Shown piece after piece: positions 22,496-31,194 of a DNA stretch of 64,000 nucleotides; within the stretch, counting starts at the first letter, position 1, and every line of letters starts with the position of its first letter. The notes under the pieces are model-generated. The model worked only from the letters and a program-made list of their open reading frames with translations. It was not told the origin of the DNA and searched no databases. Position numbers and translations under genes: made by a program. Location: assembly GCA_014529385.2 (NCBI GenBank), contig CM043949.1:146917850-146981849 (forward strand), given 5' to 3'. The stretch comes from Adiantum capillus-veneris. Its lineage: Eukaryota > Streptophyta > Polypodiopsida > Polypodiales > Pteridaceae.

Positions 22496-24033
22496 TCACA
22501 CAGCAGGACTACTGCAGCAAATCCAAGTCCAAAAACCCTGCAATCCAACCAAGGCCGTTAGTATAAAGTCATAAAGCAACATTCTGACCAGGTTGACATC
22601 ATATTGCTTTGTAGGAAAACAGATGCACCTAATCTGCATGCACGCAGACACGGACAAAGTGAGATTCTCTATAAAGACTCGTATGCATGCAGACACGCGC
22701 ACACATCAAGTCGAATCAATTCCGCGTGAACTCTTACAACACGTTCTTTACTTAACACATGACTCCACAAGAATGAACTACTTTGCACATTTACTCCTTT
22801 TCAACAACATGACAGTTTTGGTGAAAACAGCACAACTGCTTGCACTAATGAATTCTTACCTTTCTTCTCTGCACGGAGCTTGGCTTGTAGAGGTCTTCAT
22901 CGACTTCAGGAGCAGTTTTGTTCACTGAAGTGTACTCCTGATTTACTGAAACCTTCCTCTCATTGCGAGCCTTATCAAATATGACTGTGAATTCGACTTT
23001 TGTGGGGTCCATAGCATCCCAATCACCAAACTTCGGCAAACCTCTGTCTGGAGGCTGTCATTCACATGTTGCAGATATAATTGCATCAGTACATGAGAGG
23101 ATGCTAGGGCGGTTTCTTGTGCACACATGTGAACAAGCATGCAGACATACACAAATAGAGGATAATTTGGGAGAGACGCATGAATGTCATAGCATGCACG
23201 TGTTACATATGCATAACAACACGCTTAAATAGAGCGACCACATATGTACTATACTGCATTCATGCATGTAGAGTTGCCATTAATCTTTTATATTCAGACA
23301 GTGGGAATGAGCTCACCATTTCCATACTTCGCTGATGGTACATTTGGCTCCCAGATGTGGGGTATAGCAAATGTGAGCCAGCAGAGTCTTTAGGTAGAAA
23401 GCGCTCTTTTCTAGGCGACGCAGTGGACACTCCGCTCTCATACGCTTGGTAGCCTTGATTATGAACATTTGGAAGACTGCCTTGATTATTACCGTTTGGA
23501 AGGCTGCCTTGATTATGACCCTTTGAAAGACCACCTGACACAGGCTGCATGTAGATGCTCTCCTTGATATAGGGTTCTCCTAACTCTCTGCTGCCGACAT
23601 AATGGTTTCCTTGCCATGATGCGTTTGAGGATGTCGACTGGCGTGAGATAACAGGAGTTTCATTACCTGCTGCGTGTTGGGACTCTGCAAAAATGTGATC
23701 CGCAATTTGTTCCAGCGATGACCTTCTAGAAGATGATTGCAAGTCATTTGTTCTTTTATTTTGGATACCCCACTCATCCAGCACTAATCTCTTCCCACTG
23801 TGAAGCTCAGAACTGGCATTACTGTACTTGTCACTGTCGTAACGAGGATAAACCAATGAGGGGTTGCCTTGAAATTGATGCTTGATAGATGTTTGAGAGG
23901 ATACCTCTCCGCATCCTGTTGAATTTAAAGGCTTTCCATCTTTGGTTGCCCTTACTTTCTCAAACACTGTAGTATATGGTATTTCTGCACCTGTGTCCCA
24001 ATTACCAAAGCTGGGAACAAGAGTTCTTGCTTC
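22496..24033 (-). CDS. RIN4: RIN4-like NOI-domain immune regulator (first exon not found)
   Basis: Three minus-strand exons in one phase: 24033-23317 (239 codons), 23054-22860 (65 codons), 22537-22496 (13 codons and stop). All introns are GT-AG, phase 0 (ATG|GTGAGC...GACAG|CCT; AAAG|GTAAG...TTGCAG|GGT). The product is a membrane-tethered scaffold that plant immune receptors guard. It has an N-terminal NOI motif VPSFGNWDTGAEIPYTTVFE and a C-terminal one LPKFGDWDA...FTVIFDKAR. Both carry the PxFGxW core that AvrRpt2-type proteases cut in known RIN4 proteins. The last exon ends WICCSSPAV, with a Cys pair placed like the acylation site of RIN4. The middle is Ser/Gln-rich with NQGSLPN repeats. The start codon must lie in an upstream exon beyond 24036, where LINE-1 and (AG)n now sit. 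The gene may therefore be intact with a LINE in intron 1, or truncated. Confidence 0.8.
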
Positions 24034-24036
24034 CTG

Positions 24037-24056
24037 GAGACACATACACCAAAACT

Positions 24057-24100
<44 letters not shown>

Positions 24101-24119
24101 AGACACATACACCAAAACT

Positions 24120-24185
<66 letters not shown>
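24037..24185. repeat. Duplicated (CT)n unit at the RIN4 intron / LINE-1 border
   Basis: The string GGAGACACATACACC with AAAACTAA and a (CT)n tract occurs twice in tandem: 24036-24098 and 24099-24185. On the minus strand this duplicates the RIN4 exon-2 splice acceptor and its polypyrimidine-poor upstream region, leaving a decoy acceptor CTCCAG. Confidence 0.8.
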
Positions 24186-24187
<2 letters not shown>

Positions 24188-24385
24188 GCGCTGCTCCCTG
24201 CGCGTGGCTCCCTCCTGCGCGCTGCCTCCCCTGCGCGCTGCTCCCTGCGCGTGGCTCCCTCCTGCGCGCTGCCTCCTCTGCGCGCTGCGCTGCTCCCTGC
24301 ACGTCAAGTGAAAACACACCCCATCCCCATCCCCTGCCCGCTGCCCCCTGCATACACACAAGCTGAGTGTTCTCTTCCCCTCTTC

Positions 24386-24413
24386 TTCACAATATGAAGA
24401 GAGGGTAGCTACG
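24386..24413 (+). other. Hairpin just upstream of LINE-1 ORF1
   Basis: CCTCTTCTTCA-CAATA-TGAAGAGAGG-type inverted repeat ending 10-15 bases before the ORF1 start. The same sequence precedes ORF1 of LINE-2 at about 59460-59487. Confidence 0.55.
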
Positions 24414-24422
24414 AAGCCAACC

Positions 24423-25346
24423 ATGTCTTCCCCCATCATCAAGACGCCGACACCGACAAAGAAGACAACGTCCTTCATGCTCACGAATAAGAGGCTTGCA
24501 CAATTGGAGAAGGACATGAAGGAATGGCGGATGGAGAGAGAAATATGGAAGGAGGAGAAAGCCAACTTCATCAAGCTATGGAACGAAGAGAAGGAGGACA
24601 TGAGAGCGGAAATCCAAAATCTCAAAGAGGAGAAGGAGAGAAGGGAACGGGAGAACGAGAAGGAGAGGGAGAGATGGAGGAAAGAGCAAGAAGAGATGAA
24701 GGCACAAATCGATCTCCTTCATGCTTCCCTCACATCCCTCACCCCCGAGGAAGGAGAGATTAAAGGGGAGGCTAAGGAAGCCCTCAAGGAGGAGATCACC
24801 AAAGCCCTCACCGCAAGCATTGAGGACAAATTAGAGGCCACCAAAGAAGGATGGGTCGAAGTAGTCAAAAAGAACATCAAGAAGGTAGCAAGAGAGGAAG
24901 CCCAAAAAGATGAAGTACTCATCGTACACACAACCATCGAAGAGGAGAAGATGCGACAAGCTCGCCGTCTCAATGTGCGAGTGACCGGCATCAAAGAAGA
25001 AGAAGGGTCTACACCCGAAAGCGATGGGAAAGCTTTATGCAAGAAAGTGGGATACAAGGAAGAAGAGATCCCTTTCTCCAAAGTTTGGAGAGCCGGCAAA
25101 GATCCAAAGAAAAGAGCTCTCATCCTCCAATTCGCCTCCGAGGAGTCTCGAACTTCCTTCCTCCGAAAGAGGGTCATCTTGAGAGGGATCGACGGCCCAC
25201 CGATTTATCTAGATGATGACCTCACAAAGATGCAACAAGATCACCGTCGCGCGTGCATGCCTCGAGTCCACCAAGCCCGCAAAGAAGGGAAGAAGGCAGT
25301 ATATCGGGATGGTAGGGTTATCATTGATGGCAAGACCATCGCATAG
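24423..25346 (+). CDS. LINE-1 ORF1 protein (coiled coil plus RRM-like nucleic-acid-binding region)
   Basis: 307 residues. Residues about 20-100 are a long charged heptad-rich coiled coil (repeated EKERERWRKEQEE-type segments) for trimerising. Residues about 180-300 resemble the RRM and C-terminal domain of L1-type ORF1 proteins: RRLNVRVTGI, then RAGKDPKKRALILQF, then IYLDDDLTKMQQDHRRAC and the final RDGRVIIDGK. There is no zinc knuckle, unlike most angiosperm LINE ORF1s. It would coat the element RNA. It ends at a UAG (25344-25346) with ORF2 following in the same frame. The start ATG at 24423 follows a hairpin. The long coiled coil and basic tail make alternatives unlikely. Confidence 0.8.
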   Translation: MSSPIIKTPTPTKKTTSFMLTNKRLAQLEKDMKEWRMEREIWKEEKANFIKLWNEEKEDMRAEIQNLKEEKERRERENEKERERWRKEQEEMKAQIDLLHASLTSLTPEEGEIKGEAKEALKEEITKALTASIEDKLEATKEGWVEVVKKNIKKVAREEAQKDEVLIVHTTIEEEKMRQARRLNVRVTGIKEEEGSTPESDGKALCKKVGYKEEEIPFSKVWRAGKDPKKRALILQFASEESRTSFLRKRVILRGIDGPPIYLDDDLTKMQQDHRRACMPRVHQARKEGKKAVYRDGRVIIDGKTIA

Positions 25347-28300
25347 GGACTCGCGGCCTGTGGGACACACGAGGAGATTCATGTCACGGTTTGGAATTGC
25401 AATGGAGACTTATGGACACACCCAGAGAGACTTGAGGAGGTGATGAGAGGTCGAGACATCATTCTACTTACAGAGACACACGAGAGCCCGGAGAGAGGGT
25501 TACCACGGATACATGGATTTCAGTGGGAGTCTCTACATCGAGGATGTATGCGCCAGCACACCACTCGCGGCTCAGGAGGAGTGGCCATACTCTTTAGACA
25601 GGGGCTTCACAGCAGACTACAGATTGTTGCCCGGGACCCACAGGCCCGCTACATGTGGATTCGCCTCGAGCTCTCACGAGACAGGATCGTCTACATTGCC
25701 CTTTGCTATTTTGCTCCCACAGGCTCCAGATTCGCCTCTATTGAGCAGGAGTCACCGTACGCATGCCTCACGGAGGAGATTATGGAGTACTCCACACTGG
25801 GTGAAGTCTTCCTTATGGGAGACTTCAATGCTCGTACACGCAGTGAGCAGTGTGAGACATATGACCATGAGGACCCAGAGACACTACACACTCTAGATGA
25901 GGAGGCTACTATGAGAGACACAGCAGACAGAGCTCCAGTCACAGCTTATGGACGACATCTACTTCGACTTGGCTCCCAGCACCGTCTCGTTATTTATAAC
26001 GGGATGGTCCAGTGGCCCACCTCAGGGGGCCTGACTTGTATGCCACATGGAGTTGCAGAAGGAGGGGGGAGTACAGTCGACTATATTCTGGGACCCAGGG
26101 AGGCTACACACCTTATCACATCCTTCACCATTCCACCCATACCCATCGGAGCCGACCACACATACCTCTCTTTCTCTATCACCGGAGATACCATCACACA
26201 CAGCTCCACAACACGCACTCCACACACCACCATCCATTTCACACATGAGTTAGCCTCTATTTACTCGGCCAAGGTCGAACATGGCCTATGTCTCCTCCAC
26301 CCATCCACACCACTCTCAGTTCTCACATCACATATCTCTTCCGTTCTCCACACTTCAGCTATTAGCTCTTTTCCACACACCACTCACACAGGACGCACTC
26401 CCCCCCCCGGGGCTATGCCTCAGAACCGCTGGTATGATGATGAGTGCAGAGAGCTATACCGACGCCTCCATGCACGACGAGCCTTAGGAGAGATCACAGA
26501 GAGAGAGGCCAGACGGCATATGAAGACGCTGACACGCCAAAAGCGGCGAGCATTCGAAGAGGCACAGGAGCTTGAGCTATACCGCCTATTCATGAGCATG
26601 GATAGCGCGACGGCATGGCGCACCCTACGCGAGCCACGTCCGACTACAGCTATTGAGGATCCACAAATATGGCATGATTATGCAGAGCGACTTTATGAAG
26701 TGCCAGGGCAGCCTCCTATTCCACAACCACACGAGCCTCGCCCCACGTGCTCCTCCTTCTTTACAGCAGAGATGGTAGAGAGGGCCATACGCCGCATGCA
26801 GCACAGACGATCAGCTGACCATACTGGATTACAGAGTGAGCACATCATTTATGCGGCCTCCACTATAGCCCCGTTGATTGCACATGTCTTCAACCGGGCT
26901 ATAGGGGAGGGCTTCCCAGAGGAGTGGACACAGCACACCATAGTGCCTATCCACAAATCTGGCGACACCCTGGACCCAGGGAACTACAGGACTATCATGA
27001 TTGGCCACACGATGGCCAAGCTATATGGAGCAGTACTTGAGGCACAGCTCAGCTGCTACGCAGAGATCGAGGGTCTACGAGCTCCAGGCCAAGCAGGTTT
27101 TAGACGAGCTTTCTCCACCATTGACCACATCTTCGTTCTGCGCTGCCTCATTGATGGGGCAAAGGCGCGGAAGAAGAGGCTTTACTGCTGCTTTGTGGAC
27201 TTCCGCAAGGCCTTTGACACAGTCCCACGCGAGAGACTCTTCCAGCGCCTTCACAGCATTGGGGTACCAACAGAGATGATTTGGGCCATATACGCTCTAT
27301 ATGAGAGGGTGACGGGTCGGGTTCGTTGCCCAGGCGGTTTTTCAGAGACCATTGCTAGCACCATTGGTGTTAAGCAAGGATGCCCACTCTCCCCGACACT
27401 CTTTGGGCTATACATCGACGAGATCTCCGACTACATACTGCGAGCAGGGGGAGAGGGGAGCGACTTGGCAGGTACTCCGGTCCACATCATGTTATATGCT
27501 GATGATATTGTGTTGATTTCAGAGTCACCCGAGGGCTTGCAACGCCATCTTGAGGCCTTGGACGAATTCAGCACACACAGGGGGTTGACTGTGAACCTTG
27601 GCAAAACCAAGGTTATGATCTTTCACACATCCAGTGCAGTGAGGAGCGCCGCCACCTTCACAGCAGCAGGAGGACAGGTTGATGTAGTCACCTCCTATGT
27701 CTACCTTGGCATCACATTCACCAGCCTACCAAGACCCTTCACTATGAGGCAGGCTGCTGTTGACAGGCTCACCCGAGGATATGCAGCTCTGGCCGTGCTA
27801 GAGCGGAGGTGCCACCAGGCACACTTTCAGGAGCCCCGCACGAAGGGGTGGCTTTTCGACACCTTAGTCACCCCGGCCTTGATGTACTCGGCGGCAGTAT
27901 GGGCACCAGGATTGACAGCTGACCAGTGGACACAACTTGAGAGACCACAGGTATATATGATCTCACGCTTGCTCCGCAGCAAGAAGACAGTGCCACACGA
28001 CATTATTAGAGCCGAGCTCGCCACACCACCTATGGTTGTAGAGGCACTATTCCAGACAGTTTGCTTCATCCAGAGGATGAGAGAGCTACCTCCTGACAGA
28101 CTTACCCGTAGAGCATTTGAGGCAGCTATACAGCTATCAGAGAGTGGACATGAGAGAACATGGTACTCACAGGTCAGAGCATGGTTTGAGGGACACGGTC
28201 TTGACATGGAGAGCCTACCACCATTCCAGTACGACCCCCACTCACCATATGTTCACCTCTCTCGCAGTGAGAGGAACTTGGTATTGAGACAGGATCTGTG

Positions 28301-29066
28301 GCAGCTATACACTAGGAGAGTCTGGGCGGCACCTAGCTTGGGGACGAGGATGTCAGATTACAGAGACCAGTTTCTCACCATATTGTCTGGGGGGTTCATA
28401 CAGAGACCACGCTACATGGACACATATATGCCACATAGCTCACGGGTGGCGATTGGTCAGCTGAGAGTGGCTTCACACAGGTTAGAGATTGAGATCGGGA
28501 GACATACTGGTGTTCCGAGGGGGGAGCGAATCTGCAGAGCCTGCACAGAGGAGGTGGAGAGTGAGGAGCACTTTGTATGTAGATGCAGAGCATACACTGA
28601 GATCAGAGGCAGGTATGAGGCCCTATTTAGAGGACAGCCCACTCTCCGAGAGATCATGGAATCTCGAGATCAAAGACAGCTCGGACGTTTCTTACTAGAG
28701 ATACAGAGCCATCGGGACACACTACTACAGCCACACACAGCTACACAGACAGAGGGGAGACAGTCGCAGCTCACAGACTTCTTTCAGAGGATTTCCGCCC
28801 CCCCCTCACCAGACACTCAGAGGGGAGTGACACTCCCACAGGCGGAGGTGAACCGAGCTGGACGACGACCACGAGTCACAGGCTACAGGGGCGCGAGCTC
28901 CCACCACCGACAGATCGAGGAGATCCGAGCCCGGGAGCGCCGTGCCACTGAGGAGCGAGTGGCTCAGATGAGGGCTGACCCGACAGCTTTCATCCGGGTA
29001 GCCTTGGCACCAGACCCACCCATGTACCACATCTTACACCCCCCCATTAGTACAGGATGGAGCTAG
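25347..29066 (+). CDS. LINE-1 ORF2: APE endonuclease, reverse transcriptase and CCHC finger
   Basis: The frame runs open from the codon after the ORF1 UAG to 29066. The first ATG is at 25443 (codon 33 of the open frame), but conserved endonuclease sequence VTVWNCNGDLWTH lies upstream of it, so ORF2 is probably made as an ORF1-readthrough product or from a non-AUG start. The APE-type endonuclease covers 25380-26170 (LLTETHE, MGDFNART, GADHTYLSF). The RT is about 26800-27640, with APGQAGFRRAFSTIDH, VDFRKAFD, GVKQGCPLSPTLFGLYIDEI, YADD at 27495-27506 and GLTVNLGKTK. The C-terminal finger CRACTEEVESEEHFVC is near 28533. No RNase H domain was seen. It nicks target DNA and copies the RNA at the nick. 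It has no premature stop, so it may be competent. Confidence 0.85.
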   Translation, partial: GLAACGTHEEIHVTVWNCNGDLWTHPERLEEVMRGRDIILLTETHESPERGLPRIHGFQWESLHRGCMRQHTTRGSGGVAILFRQGLHSRLQIVARDPQARYMWIRLELSRDRIVYIALCYFAPTGSRFASIEQESPYACLTEEIMEYSTLGEVFLMGDFNARTRSEQCETYDHEDPETLHTLDEEATMRDTADRAPVTAYGRHLLRLGSQHRLVIYNGMVQWPTSGGLTCMPHGVAEGGGSTVDYILGPREATHLITSFTIPPIPIGADHTYLSFSITGDTITHSSTTRTPHTTIHFTHELASIYSAKVEHGLCLLHPSTPLSVLTSHISSVLHTSAISSFPHTTHTGRTPPPGAMPQNRWYDDECRELYRRLHARRALGEITEREARRHMKTLTRQKRRAFEEAQELELYRLFMSMDSATAWRTLREPRPTTAIEDPQIWHDYAERLYEVPGQPPIPQPHEPRPTCSSFFTAEMVERAIRRMQHRRSADHTGLQSEHIIYAASTIAPLIAHVFNRAIGEGFPEEWTQHTIVPIHKSGDTLDPGNYRTIMIGHTMAKLYGAVLEAQLSCYAEIEGLRAPGQAGFRRAFSTIDHIFVLRCLIDGAKARKKRLYCCFVDFRKAFDTVPRERLFQRLHSIGVPTEMIWAIYALYERVTGRVRCPGGFSETIASTIGVKQGCPLSPTLFGLYIDEISDYILRAGGEGSDLAGTPVHIMLYADDIVLISESPEGLQRHLEALDEFSTHRGLTVNLGKTKVMIFHTSSAVRSAATFTAAGGQVDVVTSYVYLGITFTSLPRPFTMRQAAVDRLTRGYAALAVLERRCHQAHFQEPRTKGWLFDTLVTPALMYSAAVWAPGLTADQWTQLERPQVYMISRLLRSKKTVPHDIIRAELATPPMVVEALFQTVCFIQRMRELPPDRLTRRAFEAAIQLSESGHERTWYSQVRAWFEGHGLDMESLPPFQYDPHSPYVHLSRSERNLVLRQDLWQLYTRRVWAAPSLGTRMSDYRDQFLTILSGGFIQRPRYMDTYMPHSSRVAIGQLRVASHRLEIEIGRHTGVPRGERICRACTEEVESEEHFVCRCRAYTEIRGRYEALFRGQPTLREIMESRDQRQLGRFLLEIQSHRDTLLQPHTATQTEGRQSQLTDFFQRISAPPSPDTQRGVTLPQAEVNRAGRRPRVTGYRGASSHHRQIEEIRARERRATEERVAQMRADPTAFIRVALAPDPPMYHILHPPISTGWS

Positions 29067-29250
29067 ATAGCTTGATGCATTCTCATGATTGCTACCTTGA
29101 GCATACAGACATGCATATACCCCTAGAGATAGAGCTCCATCCCTCCTCAGATACTCCACTACCTACTTTCAGCTCAGTTTTGTATCAATTTTGTTTCATT
29201 TGTCTTTCCGATAGACGGATGACATACACACAATGTACATTTGATTTGTC

Positions 29251-29278
29251 TCATAGGCCGATTTCGGCCTGACATAGA
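29251..29278 (+). other. LINE-1 3-prime UTR hairpin
   Basis: AGGCCGATTTCGGCCT (29255-29270) folds with a 7-bp stem and 2-nt loop, preceded by TTTGTCTCAT and followed by AGACGTTAA. The same block ends the other LINE copies. Probably the 3-prime recognition element for the RT. Confidence 0.65.
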
Positions 29279-29287
29279 CGTTAAAAA

Positions 29288-29303
29288 TCTTTCTTTCTTT
29301 CTT

Positions 29304-29355
<52 letters not shown>
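29288..29355. repeat. (TTTC)n(TC)n tract between LINE-1 and LINE-3
   Basis: The 3-prime end of LINE-1 runs into this tract, and LINE-3 5-prime UTR starts after it. Confidence 0.9.
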
Positions 29356-29365
<10 letters not shown>

Positions 29366-29822
29366 CATGCCTGTCCGCCAGCCTCGCCAGCGCTGCCCCA
29401 CTGCGCAGTCCCTGCACCCCCTGTAGCTGTCCACGCGCCACCCCTGTGGCTGCCTGCGCGCTGCTGCTGCTCTCACCCGCTGCTGCTGCTTCATCCCCTG
29501 CGCGCGCCACTGCTGCTGCTGCGACTGCACCTGCTGTGACTGCACAGTGCCAAGACTAGGACCTGCCGCTGCCTCACTGTTGCAGCAAGGCTGTAGCACC
29601 TGCTGCTGCCGCACTGCACCAGGCCCGCTGCCTCACTGCTGCAGCAAGGCTGTAGCCACTGCCGCTGCCCCACTGCACCAAGCCCGCTGCCCCCAACCAC
29701 ACACACACACACCACATCCCCCCTCTCCACACACACACATTCAGCCACATACATATCCACACAATCATAGCCACATCTATTCTCATTCTCAACAATGACG
29801 AAGGGAGTGAGCAAAGGAAGAA

Positions 29823-29974
29823 ATGGGGAAGGAGATGAGCAAACTCAACGACAAGATCAAAGAATACAAGAAGTCATCAGATACCACTCTCAACACCATT
29901 ATCAACCGGATCTCCAAGCTAGAGAAAGAAGGGGAGACCTATATCAAAGAGAGGGAAGCATGGAAGAAAGAGAA
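29823..29974 (+). pseudogene. LINE-3 ORF1, N-terminal coiled-coil piece
   Basis: A 50-codon open stretch (TTLNTIINRISKLEKEGETY) runs straight into E1 at 29975. Its partial codon is completed by base 40412, where the same frame continues as ERWETEKEQEKEEWQK. An upstream ATG at 29795 is in another frame, so the native start is uncertain. Confidence 0.7.
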
Positions 29975-31194
29975 TGTCACGTGACACATCCAACCCTATG
30001 TGCCCGTGGACAAGCTACAGCATGATCAGGGTTCAATCAGTCCAGTCAATCTAGATTAGAAGTGATCTGGCACTTTTGTGAGTCTATTCGTAGACCGTGC
30101 ATGCCCAGTCACTTAGTGTAGATGCATATCCTCTGATTGCACACAGCATGATCATAAGCATTCCCATCAAAATCCTTCAGGAGAATTTTCCAGTGCATTT
30201 AGCCTATTTTCCCTATTTTTGACATTTTTCACTTATTATTTTTAAGTGACTTTTGTTGAAAAGTAGGTAGGGCAATTTGAGTAAGTTTGTATATAAGCAA
30301 ACCTAGACTAGCACTAGTTGGCAGAAGAGGCAACAGGAGCACCTTGCTCAACAGGCTACTTCTAAGCAAGACCAACCCCCGCGACAACTCTGGCGTTTTC
30401 TCTCAACAGAAGGCCTAGCGTTTTTGCACCAGATCAGCCGCCAGTAGACAACAGATCAGCCATAGCATTAGCAGATTCCCACAGCAACACAGCAGATTCC
30501 CTAGCGTTAGCAGATTTCCCCGCAATGTCAGTTTTCAGCCCTAGCGTTTCTAGTTTGAAAATCAAACCCAGCATTTTTGCAGATCTTCACGACAGATTCA
30601 GCCCTAGAACCAGCGTTTTCAGTTTTTAGCAGTCGGACATCGCAGAAGAAGTCCCAAACCTCGTAGATCTCACCTTCCCGCAACAGATCCTTGCCGCACG
30701 GTCAGATCCATTGAAGTTTGCAATTTCAGCCCAGAAAACATAGATTTCAGCATCTGCGTTTTCAGCACGTCGTCGTCGCATCATCGTCCTCAACATAAGA
30801 GTTAGAATTCAGCAGATACCAGATTTGCAGATTTCAGCCCTTAGCGTTTTCAGAATTCAGCCCGTCTCGTCGTCGTCCTCATCATCGTCGACATCGTCGG
30901 CAAGTCCAAGCATTGTAGAGATTTGTGCAATCATAAGTAGACCGCTCTCGCCATAGAGAGTGGGGCCTTCAGAGGAGGGTTTTACAACGTCTCTGGTGTC
31001 GTATTCTCTTCTCTCTCTATCTCTTAGTCTCATACACTTTCACGCACAGTGTCCATTCACTTTGTTTGTGTTCATTGCACTCTCTCATTAAGAACGGAAG
31101 GCTCTCCCTTCCATAAGAACAAAAGGAACCTAGAGCACAGTTCGGAGTACTCATCTTGAGCAAAGCGCAAACATTCATTCCGCTCCACCTAACA
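29975..31194 (+). repeat. E1 5-prime LTR
   Basis: 1220 bp, TGTCACGTGACA...TAACA. TATATAAGC at 30290-30298 is the likely TATA box. A hairpin (CCGCTCTCGCCATAGAGAGTGG) lies near 30952. Pairs with 39148-40406 by shared variants (CGCCATAGAGAG). Confidence 0.9.

Larger units (their letters stand above)
24186..29287 (+). mobile_element. LINE-1: full-length non-LTR retrotransposon between TC tracts
   Basis: An L1-type element with a GC-rich 5-prime UTR (24186-24422), ORF1 (24423-25346), ORF2 open without interruption (25347-29066) and a 220-bp 3-prime UTR with a conserved hairpin. (CT)n lies on the left and (TTTC)n(TC)n on the right, with no poly(A). It is the only copy in the window with both frames intact. 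The 5-prime UTR holds two ~44-bp GC-rich repeats of the form TGCGCGCTGCTCCCTGCGCG. LINE-2 and LINE-3 are related copies. Confidence 0.85.

Noticed and set aside
25440-25442. GTG start for LINE-1 ORF2
   Set aside because: Conserved endonuclease sequence lies upstream, and plant translation rarely uses GTG; readthrough from ORF1 fits better.
29491-29814. Open stretches in the CTG-rich region
   Set aside because: Simple-sequence 5-prime UTR of LINE-3 with no domain.
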